Notes under the pieces: generated by a model
What the model was told of the DNA's origin: nothing
What the model saw: only the letters and a program-made list of their open reading frames with translations
Databases searched by the model: none
Shown here: positions 4,963 through 10,180 of the stretch, piece by piece
Position numbering within the stretch: position 1 is the stretch's first letter
Layout of the letters: each line of letters begins with the position of its first letter
Translations under genes and position numbers: made by a program
NCBI GenBank assembly: GCA_036339295.1
Contig: JAYZBK010000041.1
Coordinates: forward strand, 1-10,180
Source of the DNA: GCA-002862325 sp036339295
GTDB lineage: Bacteria > Planctomycetota > Phycisphaerae > Phycisphaerales > SM1A02
Length of the DNA: 10,180 nt
Direction of reading: 5' to 3'

Positions 4963-6921
4963 ATGCTCGAGATCTCGTGTCGACTCTCCCTGGTCGGATG
5001 CATCCTGGCCGGGATTCCATGCTCGGCGGCCCCGCCCTCGAGCACCAAGACGGACGTCCTTCGCGAGGGACGATTCACCCTCGACCCGGAGGGACGGGCC
5101 ATCGACGGCCAGGTGGTCTCGGACGACACGCTCGATCGCTCCATCGTGGCCATCCTCCCCGACCGGACGACCGGCGAGGACTGGGGACTCCCCCACCTCG
5201 CCCGCGCCATCGACGACCTGAACCTCCTCCGACCGGATGCCGTGTTCTGCGTGGGCGACCTGGTCCAGGGGTACACCCGGGACCTCGAGACGTGGAACGC
5301 CGAGGTCGACGACTACCTCGCCCAGGTGAACCGCCTTGACGCGGACTTCTGGCCGACCGCCGGCAACCACGACGTGATCTCGGGGGACCGCGACTCGACC
5401 GACACGCGCTTCGTCGATCGATACCGATCCCGATTCGGGCCGCTCCATTACGCCGTCCGGCTCGAACATGGTCTCGTCGTCGTGCTCTTCAGCGACGAGA
5501 CGCTCGACGGGGGCCGGATCGAGATCTCGGACGAACAGGTGACCTGGCTGGAAGGCGTGCTTGGAACGGCCGACCCGGATCGACCCATCGTGCTCCTCAT
5601 GCATCGGCCGCTCTGGCGGTACCGGAACGTCGGATGGTTCGAGCGGGTGCACCCGAAGCTCGTGGAGGCGGGCGTGGATGCCGTCGTCGCCGGCCACTTC
5701 CACGCCCTGCATCGCGACGACGACCGGGACGGCATCCAGTACCACCTCCTCGGCGTGTGCGGTGGTGCCATCGACCAGCATCCACTCACCGGCCAGTTCA
5801 ACCACCTGACGCTGCTCGACCTCGGGCCCGGGGACGACATCCACATCCGACACCTTCCCAGCGGGGTTGTCCTCCCGGACGACTTCGTCACCCGACAGGA
5901 CCAGGACCGGGCATACCGCCTCAAGTCCGGTCGGGTGGCGACGCTTTCCGGGACGCTCGCGGACCCTCGGCACGGTCCCATGCGGGGCGAGGTCACCCTT
6001 CGACTTCGGAACCCGATCGACGTCCCGATCGAGGTGTCGGTCCGCCCCGCGAGCGCGCCCGAACCCTGGCTCGTCCCCGGCCATGCCTTCATCGCGCGGA
6101 CCGCGCACGACATCGCGAACCCGTCGACCACGGACCTCGACTCGCCCTTCACGCTCACCCCGGCCGGGGAGATCGTCATCGAACCCGGGGCGTCGGCCGA
6201 GGTGCCGCTCACGTTCACGAGCCCGGGGGCGGACGGTCCTCCACCACCGCCCGAGGTTCGGGTGACGGTGGAGTACGAGGATTCGCAGGGCCGGCGCGTC
6301 CCCATCGTCCTCCCCCGGAGGGTCGCGGTCGATCGAGACGACCAGGACCCGGCGGACGGCGAACCCGCGTGGCCGATCGCCGCGTGGACGCACTCCGTCT
6401 ACGAGGAACGAGAACCGCTGGGATCGCTCCGGACGACGGTCGATTCGATCGACGGACGACGACGACTGGCCCTCGAACTCACCATCTTCGACGACCTTCT
6501 CGTGGACGACGACCTTCCCCCCGAGGAGACGGTCCGCACCCGGGCGAACCCCCACGGGGACCTCGTGGTGATCGATCTCCGGACGACCGACGGCCCGGTG
6601 TCGTTCCTGCTCGAGCCCGGGCTCTCGGATCCCACCGACTCCCCGGCCACGCTCCTCCACGAGTTCCGATCGCAGCCGGGAACGACGGAGGCGACGGTGG
6701 TCCCCCACGCCGGGCTCGTCGTCCACTCCATCCCCGCGGATGCGACGGAACCTCCCTCCCATCGCTTCCGAATCCTCCTCCCCACGGTTTTCGAGTCCAT
6801 CTCGTCCCTGCAGGTCCGGGTCGCCGACAACGACCGGACCTATCACACCCAGTGGCGGTCCCTCGCCCCCTCGAACGGCCGATTGCGGCTCGGAAGGCCC
6901 GGCGGGCGAGTGGCGCCTTGA
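4963..6921 (+). CDS. Secreted calcineurin-like metallophosphoesterase
   Basis: The 652-residue protein has an N-terminal signal peptide (hydrophobic about 8-19, likely cleavage after CSAA near 23) and then a two-metal phosphoesterase domain. Motifs in order are PDRT (66-69), GDLVQG (98-103), GNHD (134-137), LMHRPLW (212-218) and GHFHALH (244-250). The canonical first motif D-x-H is replaced by D-R; I recall planctomycete relatives with a similar DRTGG, so this looks like a subfamily trait. Residues from about 310 to the end form a large region with no recognised domain and alternating hydrophobic patterns suggestive of beta-sandwich modules. The protein probably acts in the periplasm or on the surface on phosphate esters or nucleotides, but the substrate is unknown. 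The start is ATG 4963, with an ideal AGGAGG five bases upstream; an in-frame upstream start at 4822 would place a non-hydrophobic leader before the signal peptide. Confidence 0.88.
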   Translation: MLEISCRLSLVGCILAGIPCSAAPPSSTKTDVLREGRFTLDPEGRAIDGQVVSDDTLDRSIVAILPDRTTGEDWGLPHLARAIDDLNLLRPDAVFCVGDLVQGYTRDLETWNAEVDDYLAQVNRLDADFWPTAGNHDVISGDRDSTDTRFVDRYRSRFGPLHYAVRLEHGLVVVLFSDETLDGGRIEISDEQVTWLEGVLGTADPDRPIVLLMHRPLWRYRNVGWFERVHPKLVEAGVDAVVAGHFHALHRDDDRDGIQYHLLGVCGGAIDQHPLTGQFNHLTLLDLGPGDDIHIRHLPSGVVLPDDFVTRQDQDRAYRLKSGRVATLSGTLADPRHGPMRGEVTLRLRNPIDVPIEVSVRPASAPEPWLVPGHAFIARTAHDIANPSTTDLDSPFTLTPAGEIVIEPGASAEVPLTFTSPGADGPPPPPEVRVTVEYEDSQGRRVPIVLPRRVAVDRDDQDPADGEPAWPIAAWTHSVYEEREPLGSLRTTVDSIDGRRRLALELTIFDDLLVDDDLPPEETVRTRANPHGDLVVIDLRTTDGPVSFLLEPGLSDPTDSPATLLHEFRSQPGTTEATVVPHAGLVVHSIPADATEPPSHRFRILLPTVFESISSLQVRVADNDRTYHTQWRSLAPSNGRLRLGRPGGRVAP

Positions 6922-6947
6922 CGGATCCGTGGTCGATCGAGTCTCAT
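6918..6947 (+). promoter_or_regulatory. Weak candidate promoter for the small lipoprotein
   Basis: TTGACG (6918-6923), overlapping the phosphoesterase stop codon, and TCTCAT (6942-6947) are separated by 18 bases and match the sigma-70 -35 and -10 boxes at five and four of six positions. This would give a 5' leader of roughly 85 bases before the lipoprotein ATG. The remaining bases up to 7037 show no other feature apart from the Shine-Dalgarno AAGGAA. The prediction is tentative. Confidence 0.28.
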
Positions 6948-7037
6948 GTCCCCTGAGAAAAGTCCACCGGGCACCGCCAGCACGAATCCAACGCGGACTT
7001 CGGCACGGCCCTCATCGCAGAAGCAAGGAATCCACCG

Positions 7038-7235
7038 ATGAAGCACATGATCAGCTGCAGCTCGCTCCTCGTCGCCTCGACCCTCTCCCTCGGCTTCGCC
7101 GGTCTCGCCGGCTGCGAAGGCGACGACACGGTCGACGTGAGCGGCAACGTCCGCCAGCACGACACCAGCGCCCCGAAGGTCGACCCGAACGCGATGCCCG
7201 GACAGGGCAACGGTCTCGAGTCCCAGCCGGGCTGA
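7038..7235 (+). CDS. Small lipoprotein of unknown function
   Basis: The 65-residue product is a predicted lipoprotein. It has a positively charged start (MKHM), a hydrophobic stretch over about residues 8-22 and a classic lipobox LAGC at 23-26, so signal peptidase II would cleave before C26. The mature part is only 40 residues (EGDDTVDVSGNVRQHD followed by a Pro/Gly/Asn-rich tail) and has no domain that I recognise. The aspartate after EG at +3/+4 does not settle inner versus outer membrane sorting in this phylum. The start is supported by AAGGAA eight bases upstream. It lies 116 bp after the phosphoesterase gene on the same strand and is followed within 40 bp by a strong terminator, so it may be the last gene of that unit or stand alone. 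Confidence 0.75.
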   Translation: MKHMISCSSLLVASTLSLGFAGLAGCEGDDTVDVSGNVRQHDTSAPKVDPNAMPGQGNGLESQPG

Positions 7236-7270
7236 TCGGACGCTCGAGTCCGAGCGGAAGACCACACAGG

Positions 7271-7306
7271 CAGGCGGTGGCCCTTCGGGGCCGCCGCCTG
7301 TTCCTT
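7271..7306 (+). terminator. Strong intrinsic terminator with UUCG tetraloop
   Basis: CAGGCGGTGGCCC (7271-7283) and GGGCCGCCGCCTG (7288-7300) form a 13-bp stem with one G-T wobble, capped by TTCG (a C-UUCG-G tetraloop) and followed by TTCCTT. It lies 35 bases after the lipoprotein stop and 32 bases before the end of the convergent aminotransferase gene. On the minus strand no T run follows, so it should work mainly in the plus direction. Confidence 0.8.
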
Positions 7307-7338
7307 GGGAAGGACCGGTCGCCGGATTCGCGGGCCGA

Positions 7339-8508
7339 CTACCGCCCCTGCAGGAGCTCCGCGAGGACGGCCAGGCCCTCGTCGAGGATCCGGTCGTCGA
7401 CGGCGAAGCTCAGCCTGACGTGGGTGTCGCGACTGGAGAAGACGCCGCCCGCGACGAGAAGCACCCGCCGCTCGACCGCCCGCTCGACGAACGTCGCGCC
7501 GTCGATCCCGAGTGCCGGCGGCACCTCGAAGAAGGCGTAGAAGGCACCCCCGGGCGTCGCGACCCGGGTGTGGGGCGACAACGCCTCGACCACTCGATCC
7601 CGCCGGGCGGCATAGGCCGCGATCTGGTCGCGGTTGTCGTGCTCGAACGCCGGCACCACCCCCCACTGCAGCGGCGTCGGGGCGCAGACGAACGTGAACT
7701 GCTGCAGCTTGACCATCTGGTCGACCAGCCACCGCGGGCCCGCGGCGTAGCCGAGTCGCCATCCGGTGCAGCCGTACGTCTTGCCGAATCCCCGGATGAC
7801 CAGGGTCGATTCGTCGAATCGGCCGGGACTCGGGCAGGTGCCGTCGGGTCGGGCGGAGTCGGGGAAGACGAACTCGTCGTAGATCTCGTCGCTGACCAGC
7901 TGGACCCCGCGATCCCGACAGAGCTCGGCGATCCGGCGGACCTCCTCGTCGTCGAGCACGACGCCGGTGGGATTGCCCGGGCTGTTGAGCAGGACGAACT
8001 TGGTGCGTTCGGTCAGCAGCGGTTCGATCCGCTCGGCGGTCATCCGGAAGTCGGGATAGGTGTCGCACCCGACCATCCGGCCACCGGTGAGCGGACCGAG
8101 CTGCGGATAGATGACGAACCACGGATCGGGGATGATCGCCTCGTCGCCCTCGTCGAGCAGGGCCATCGCCGCGAGGAGAAGCGCCCCGCTGGTCCCGCTG
8201 GTGACGATGATCCCGATGTCGGGGTCGTTCGGGTCCCAGCCGAGGTCGTGCCGAAGGTGGTCCCGGATCGATCGATGCAGCGGATCGACGCCCGCCGAGA
8301 GGGAGTACCCGTTTCGATCCTCGCGAATCGCGCGGATCGCCGCGTCCTTCATCACCTCCGGGACCGGGTAGTGAGGCTGGCCGATCGACAGGTTGATCGG
8401 ATTCTCGAGCCGGGCCCCGAGTTCGAACGCGCGTCGGATCCCCGAGGCGTCCATGTCGAGCACGCGACGACTGAGCAGGCTCTCTCGATTGGGCGAACTC
8501 GTCTCCAC
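7339..8508 (-). CDS. PLP-dependent class I/II aminotransferase
   Basis: The 389-residue enzyme is a fold-type I aminotransferase that moves an amino group between an amino acid and a 2-oxo acid. Motifs in order are INLSIGQPHYPVPE (38-51), the phosphate-site TSGTSGALLLA (103-113), NSPGNPTG (175-182), DEIY (207-210), the PLP lysine K243 in GFGKTYGCTGWRLGY and the C-terminal THVRLSF arginine that binds the substrate carboxylate. The overall pattern is nearest to aspartate/aromatic aminotransferases of the Thermus AspC type, but the specificity cannot be read from sequence. GTG 8508 is preferred to TTG 8511 because GGGAGG (8520-8515) is six bases upstream of the GTG but only three from the TTG. 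The gene converges on the lipoprotein unit and lies 112 bp after the small basic protein gene. Confidence 0.9.
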   Translation of the reverse strand: METSSPNRESLLSRRVLDMDASGIRRAFELGARLENPINLSIGQPHYPVPEVMKDAAIRAIREDRNGYSLSAGVDPLHRSIRDHLRHDLGWDPNDPDIGIIVTSGTSGALLLAAMALLDEGDEAIIPDPWFVIYPQLGPLTGGRMVGCDTYPDFRMTAERIEPLLTERTKFVLLNSPGNPTGVVLDDEEVRRIAELCRDRGVQLVSDEIYDEFVFPDSARPDGTCPSPGRFDESTLVIRGFGKTYGCTGWRLGYAAGPRWLVDQMVKLQQFTFVCAPTPLQWGVVPAFEHDNRDQIAAYAARRDRVVEALSPHTRVATPGGAFYAFFEVPPALGIDGATFVERAVERRVLLVAGGVFSSRDTHVRLSFAVDDRILDEGLAVLAELLQGR

Positions 8509-8514
8509 CAACGA

Positions 8515-8520
8515 CCTCCC
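8515..8520 (-). promoter_or_regulatory. Shine-Dalgarno GGGAGG deciding the aminotransferase start
   Basis: On the minus strand GGGAGG is followed by TCGTTGGTG. Spacing is three bases to the TTG and six to the GTG, so the GTG at 8508 is the better start. Confidence 0.7.
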
Positions 8521-8542
8521 GCACGACCCCTTGAACGGACGA

Positions 8543-8563
8543 ACCCCGCGACGTTCGCGGGGT
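8543..8563. repeat. Inverted repeat, 9-bp stem
   Basis: ACCCCGCGA (8543-8551) and TCGCGGGGT (8555-8563) form a perfect 9-bp stem with a three-base loop. It lies in the gap between the small basic protein and the aminotransferase, 35 bases before the latter's start. Neither strand has a proper T run after it. It could sit in the 5' leader of the aminotransferase transcript or mark an mRNA 3' end. Confidence 0.5.
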
Positions 8564-8587
8564 CCGATCGACCGACCTGGATGACCG

Positions 8588-8609
8588 GCGGGACGCGGCC
8601 GCGTCCCGC
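8588..8609. repeat. Perfect 22-bp palindrome; candidate terminator of the small basic protein gene
   Basis: Positions 8588-8609 are a perfect palindrome centred on GGCC, giving a 9-bp GCGGGACGC/GCGTCCCGC stem with a four-base loop. On the minus strand it begins 12 bases after the TAG of the small basic protein gene, the usual place for a terminator, but no T run follows. It might end transcription inefficiently, stabilise the 3' end, or bind a dimeric protein. Confidence 0.5.
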
Positions 8610-8620
8610 GAGAGCCATCC

Positions 8621-8833
8621 CTATTCCTTGTCCTCGCCCGCCGCCTTGGTCGGCTTCTTCTTGCCGGCCTGCATCTTGATGCTGCGAACCTTGGGGATGC
8701 CGAGCGGGGAGCTCTCGCCGGAGACGAACTCCTCCTTGTCCTCGAGCTTCGCGATCCGCTCGGCTCGGGTGAGCACGTTGCGGTGCTGGTTGAGTGCGCC
8801 GGACTTGGTCTTCAGGCTGCTGTGCAGGCTCAT
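8621..8833 (-). CDS. PVC-type small basic protein
   Basis: This 70-residue, lysine/arginine-rich protein begins SLHSSLKTKSGALNQHRNVL and continues with TRAERIAKLEDKEEF, SPLGIPKVRSIKM and a KKKPTK tail. The pattern (SLHxSL near the start, HRNVLxRxERIxxL, then GxPKVR) matches a small basic protein family that I know from Planctomycetes, Verrucomicrobia and Chlamydiae (TIGR04137-like by recall). Its function is not established; its size and charge suggest nucleic-acid or ribosome binding, which is inference. The start is ATG 8833 with GAGG upstream at SD distance. It follows the membrane-protein gene by 49 bp, and a 22-bp palindrome lies just past its stop. It is the main phylogenetic marker in the window. 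Confidence 0.82.
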   Translation of the reverse strand: MSLHSSLKTKSGALNQHRNVLTRAERIAKLEDKEEFVSGESSPLGIPKVRSIKMQAGKKKPTKAAGEDKE

Positions 8834-8882
8834 GGGATCCCTCGTTCGCCGCGTGGCGATTCGTGGAGTCGTGGAAGAAGGG

Positions 8883-9644
8883 TCAGTCGCCGAAGGTCTT
8901 GGGGAAGTGCCCCGAGAACGGACGCTTGTCTGACCAGTTGAACTTGTCGGCGAGACGTCCCGCCAGGATCTCGTCGATCCGCCAGTCCCAGTTCCCGAGC
9001 TCCTCGCGGGAGAACCCCGTCGGCGAGCCCGGAAGCAGGATCACGTGACCGAACGGACCATTGTCCTTCCGAAGGACCATGGCGTCAATACCCAGATCAC
9101 GCCCATTCTCACGGATGCTCTCCGCCACCAGGCGGGCGTTTTCGAGCTTGGTGAAGAGGACCACCTTATAGGTCCATCCCGGACGAGTCCGGTCCTGGAC
9201 GACCGGCACGGTCCGGTCCAGCCGCTCGCTCCCCGCAGGCAGGGGCGGCAGGTCGGGCCGCGACGGCGGCTCGGGCGGGGTCGAATCGACGACATCGGTC
9301 GTGGACGAGCCCGCGGGCACCGCCGCCGGCTCCCGCATGCGACCCCCTGCCGACTCGACCCGGCCGAGCGACTGGCGGATCGACTCGACCTCGCTCCGGC
9401 CCTGCCGCAGTCCCCGCTCGGACCCGACCCAGAAGGCGATCACGATGGCCACCACGAAACCGAGGAGGGCGATCCAGACGAAGCCGACGGGGACTCGAAG
9501 GGTCGACCCGGGCGTGAGCAGGCGGGAATTGGTCGGGCGATCCATCTCCGATCGCGACGGTCGCCCGGGGGATGCAGGCCGCGTCGTCGTCGAGGACGAC
9601 TGCGACATGACTTCGTAGAGGGTCGGGGTCGATCGTCTCGGCAT
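8883..9644 (-). CDS. Single-pass membrane protein with C-terminal SPOR-like domain (unrecognised family)
   Basis: The 253-residue protein has a short cytoplasmic N-terminus opening MPRRSTPTLYEVM, a Ser/Thr/Arg-rich linker, and one transmembrane helix (about 53-73, VPVGFVWIALLGFVVAIVIAF). A charged helical segment (77-97) and a Pro-rich linker (121-136) follow, then a compact C-terminal domain (about 156-253). That domain begins WTYKVVLFTKLENARLVAESIRENG; the strand-helix pattern with an alanine in the helix recalls SPOR (peptidoglycan-binding) repeats, but the match is loose and the family may be new to me. The ending SGHFPKTFGD looks ordered. I recall a PTLYEV- or PTLFEV-type N-terminus in other planctomycete membrane proteins, suggesting a shared cytoplasmic partner. 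ATG 9644 is kept because that motif begins there. There is no Shine-Dalgarno; TACGAT lies six bases before the ATG. acpS is 33 bp upstream. Confidence 0.72.
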   Translation of the reverse strand: MPRRSTPTLYEVMSQSSSTTTRPASPGRPSRSEMDRPTNSRLLTPGSTLRVPVGFVWIALLGFVVAIVIAFWVGSERGLRQGRSEVESIRQSLGRVESAGGRMREPAAVPAGSSTTDVVDSTPPEPPSRPDLPPLPAGSERLDRTVPVVQDRTRPGWTYKVVLFTKLENARLVAESIRENGRDLGIDAMVLRKDNGPFGHVILLPGSPTGFSREELGNWDWRIDEILAGRLADKFNWSDKRPFSGHFPKTFGD

Positions 9645-9650
9645 GCCCGC

Positions 9651-9656
9651 ATCGTA
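9651..9656 (-). promoter_or_regulatory. Candidate -10 element (TACGAT) of the membrane-protein gene, leaderless position
   Basis: On the minus strand TACGAT matches four of six -10 consensus bases (T, A, A, T) and ends six bases before the ATG at 9644. This would place the transcript start on the start codon. It lies in the 33-bp gap after acpS, so the gene may have its own promoter besides any read-through. No -35 is evident. Confidence 0.4.
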
Positions 9657-9677
9657 CCCGCGGGACGGCCGTCGGCG

Positions 9678-10073
9678 TCAGTCCGCGGCCGGGCCGAGCG
9701 CGAGGACGCTGGCCATGGCGAACCCCCCCGCGTGGCTGAGGGAGAGCTGCCAGGCCTTGATGCCCTTCGACGCGGCCACTTCGGCGACCCGACCGCCCAG
9801 CCGGATCGAGGGGGCCCCGAGTTCGTCCCGGACCACCACGATGTCGGTCCACTCCATGCCCGACCGCAGTCCCGTTCCGAGGGCCTTGAGCACCGCCTCC
9901 TTCGCGGCGAACCGGGCCGCGAGACGCTCGCAGCGGACCGCCTCCGCGCCGTCCGCGTACTCCGACTCCACGGGATCGAAGCACCGATCGACGAAGCGTT
10001 CGGGGTGATCGGCGAGCATCCGCTCGATGCGAGCGATCTCGACGAGGTCGATCCCGTGTCCGAGGACGTTCAT
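9678..10073 (-). CDS. acpS: Holo-[acyl-carrier-protein] synthase
   Basis: AcpS moves the 4'-phosphopantetheine arm of coenzyme A onto a serine of apo-ACP, activating it for fatty-acid synthesis in the cytoplasm. The 131-residue protein is of normal family length. It contains GHGIDLVEIARIERM at 5-19 with the Mg-binding D9, then ERLAARFAAKEAVLKALGTG at 49-68 with E59 and K63, then WTDIVVVRDELGAPSIRLGG and the C-terminal LSLSHAGGFAMASVLA (residues 110-125). The ATG at 10073 has no Shine-Dalgarno; a TAGCGT element lies eight bases upstream, consistent with a leaderless or near-leaderless transcript. It is the first gene of a leftward group and is divergent from the Mog-like gene across 29 bp. Confidence 0.96.
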   Translation of the reverse strand: MNVLGHGIDLVEIARIERMLADHPERFVDRCFDPVESEYADGAEAVRCERLAARFAAKEAVLKALGTGLRSGMEWTDIVVVRDELGAPSIRLGGRVAEVAASKGIKAWQLSLSHAGGFAMASVLALGPAAD

Positions 10074-10081
10074 GGACGAGC

Positions 10082-10087
10082 ACGCTA
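10082..10087 (-). promoter_or_regulatory. Candidate -10 element (TAGCGT) of acpS
   Basis: On the minus strand TAGCGT fits TANNNT and ends eight bases before the acpS ATG. It shares its TA step (10086-10087) with the oppositely oriented TACCGT of the divergent gene, so both promoters would be centred on the same two base pairs. No clear -35 is present. Confidence 0.38.
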
Positions 10088-10091
10088 CCGT
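10086..10091 (+). promoter_or_regulatory. Candidate -10 element (TACCGT) of the Mog-like gene
   Basis: TACCGT fits TANNNT and ends 11 bases before the ATG at 10103, implying a leader of about five bases. It overlaps the acpS -10 candidate at TA 10086-10087 in the opposite orientation. The inference is weaker than for the other sites because the spacing is longer. Confidence 0.3.
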
Positions 10092-10102
10092 CCTCGTTGA
10101 CC

Positions 10103-10180
10103 ATGGGTGTCGAAGAACACGAATCCCGGGCCAGGACGGACCAACGCTCTCGTCGACTCGACGTCGCGGTGGTGACCGTG
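10103..10180 (+). CDS. Probable MoaB/Mog family molybdopterin protein, N-terminus only
   Basis: Only 26 codons are visible, opening MGVEEHESRA and ending RRLDVAVVTV at the right edge. Proteins of the MoaB/MogA family, which act in molybdenum cofactor synthesis (MPT adenylylation), commonly begin with a short charged leader containing EHE or EHK and then a first strand of the form 'VAVVTVSDTR'. The visible part ends just where the diagnostic SDTR would follow. The open frame, the ATG and the divergent position from acpS support a real gene. The family call rests on a short stretch and could be another Rossmann-like protein. Confidence 0.55.
   Translation, partial: MGVEEHESRARTDQRSRRLDVAVVTV

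Noticed and set aside
4894..6846. A 650-codon open frame on the minus strand opposite the phosphoesterase
   Set aside because: The plus strand has a signal peptide, Shine-Dalgarno and metallophosphoesterase motifs; the minus frame is a low-complexity Arg/Val/Gly/Asp mirror of it.
6944..8524. A 526-codon open frame on the minus strand overlapping the aminotransferase and running through the terminator and lipoprotein
   Set aside because: It is out of frame with the clearly recognised aminotransferase and crosses a strong terminator; its composition is Arg/Pro/Gly-rich.
1..10180. CRISPR arrays, tRNA or rRNA genes, insertion sequences, phage or defence genes
   Set aside because: I found no repeat-spacer pattern, no tRNA-like cloverleaf, no transposase or integrase motif and no recognised defence domain on either strand.

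Overview
The window is high-GC chromosomal DNA with a strong G/C preference at third codon positions. It most likely comes from a bacterium of the Planctomycetota/PVC superphylum, probably Phycisphaerae-like. The best lineage marker is a 70-residue lysine-rich 'small basic protein' at 8621-8833 (minus), a family I know from Planctomycetes, Verrucomicrobia and Chlamydiae. The secreted metallophosphoesterase with a PDRT-type first motif and the membrane protein starting MPRRSTPTLYEV also look planctomycete-like. The assignment is by recall of family patterns, not by a search.

Layout. (1) 1-2771, minus strand: a tightly overlapping trio transcribed leftward, pyrF (OMP decarboxylase), then an orphan periplasmic solute-binding protein, then pyruvate kinase, which runs off the left edge. 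The joins are TGATG and GTGA overlaps, so translation is probably coupled. (2) 2835-4743, plus strand: another overlapping trio made of a DUF971 protein, a hotdog-fold thioesterase-like protein and a GT-B glycosyltransferase-like protein. It is divergent from pyrF across 63 bp. (3) 4744-4962: a 219-bp non-coding leader with a strong hairpin and then a second hairpin that contains the Shine-Dalgarno of the next gene. (4) 4963-7235, plus strand: a secreted calcineurin-like phosphoesterase and a small lipoprotein, closed by a very good UUCG-loop terminator. (5) 7339-10073, minus strand: acpS, a single-pass membrane protein, the small basic protein and a class I/II aminotransferase, with two GC-rich palindromes between the last two genes. 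(6) 10103 to the end, plus strand: the first 26 codons of a probable MoaB/Mog-type molybdopterin protein, divergent from acpS.

The genes are mostly housekeeping: pyrimidine synthesis, glycolysis, acyl-carrier-protein activation, amino-acid transamination and envelope proteins. I see no transposase, integrase, CRISPR array, tRNA, rRNA, phage gene or recognisable defence system, and no sign of horizontal transfer. I do not claim a new system.

The most interesting signal is in the start regions. Genes with no Shine-Dalgarno (pyrF, DUF971, the membrane protein, acpS and, less well spaced, the Mog-like gene) each have a TANNNT -10-like hexamer just before the ATG, where transcription would begin at or within a few bases of the start codon. 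Genes with a clear Shine-Dalgarno lack this element. This suggests a mixture of leaderless and leadered transcripts. The hairpin pair before the phosphoesterase gene is the second item worth testing.
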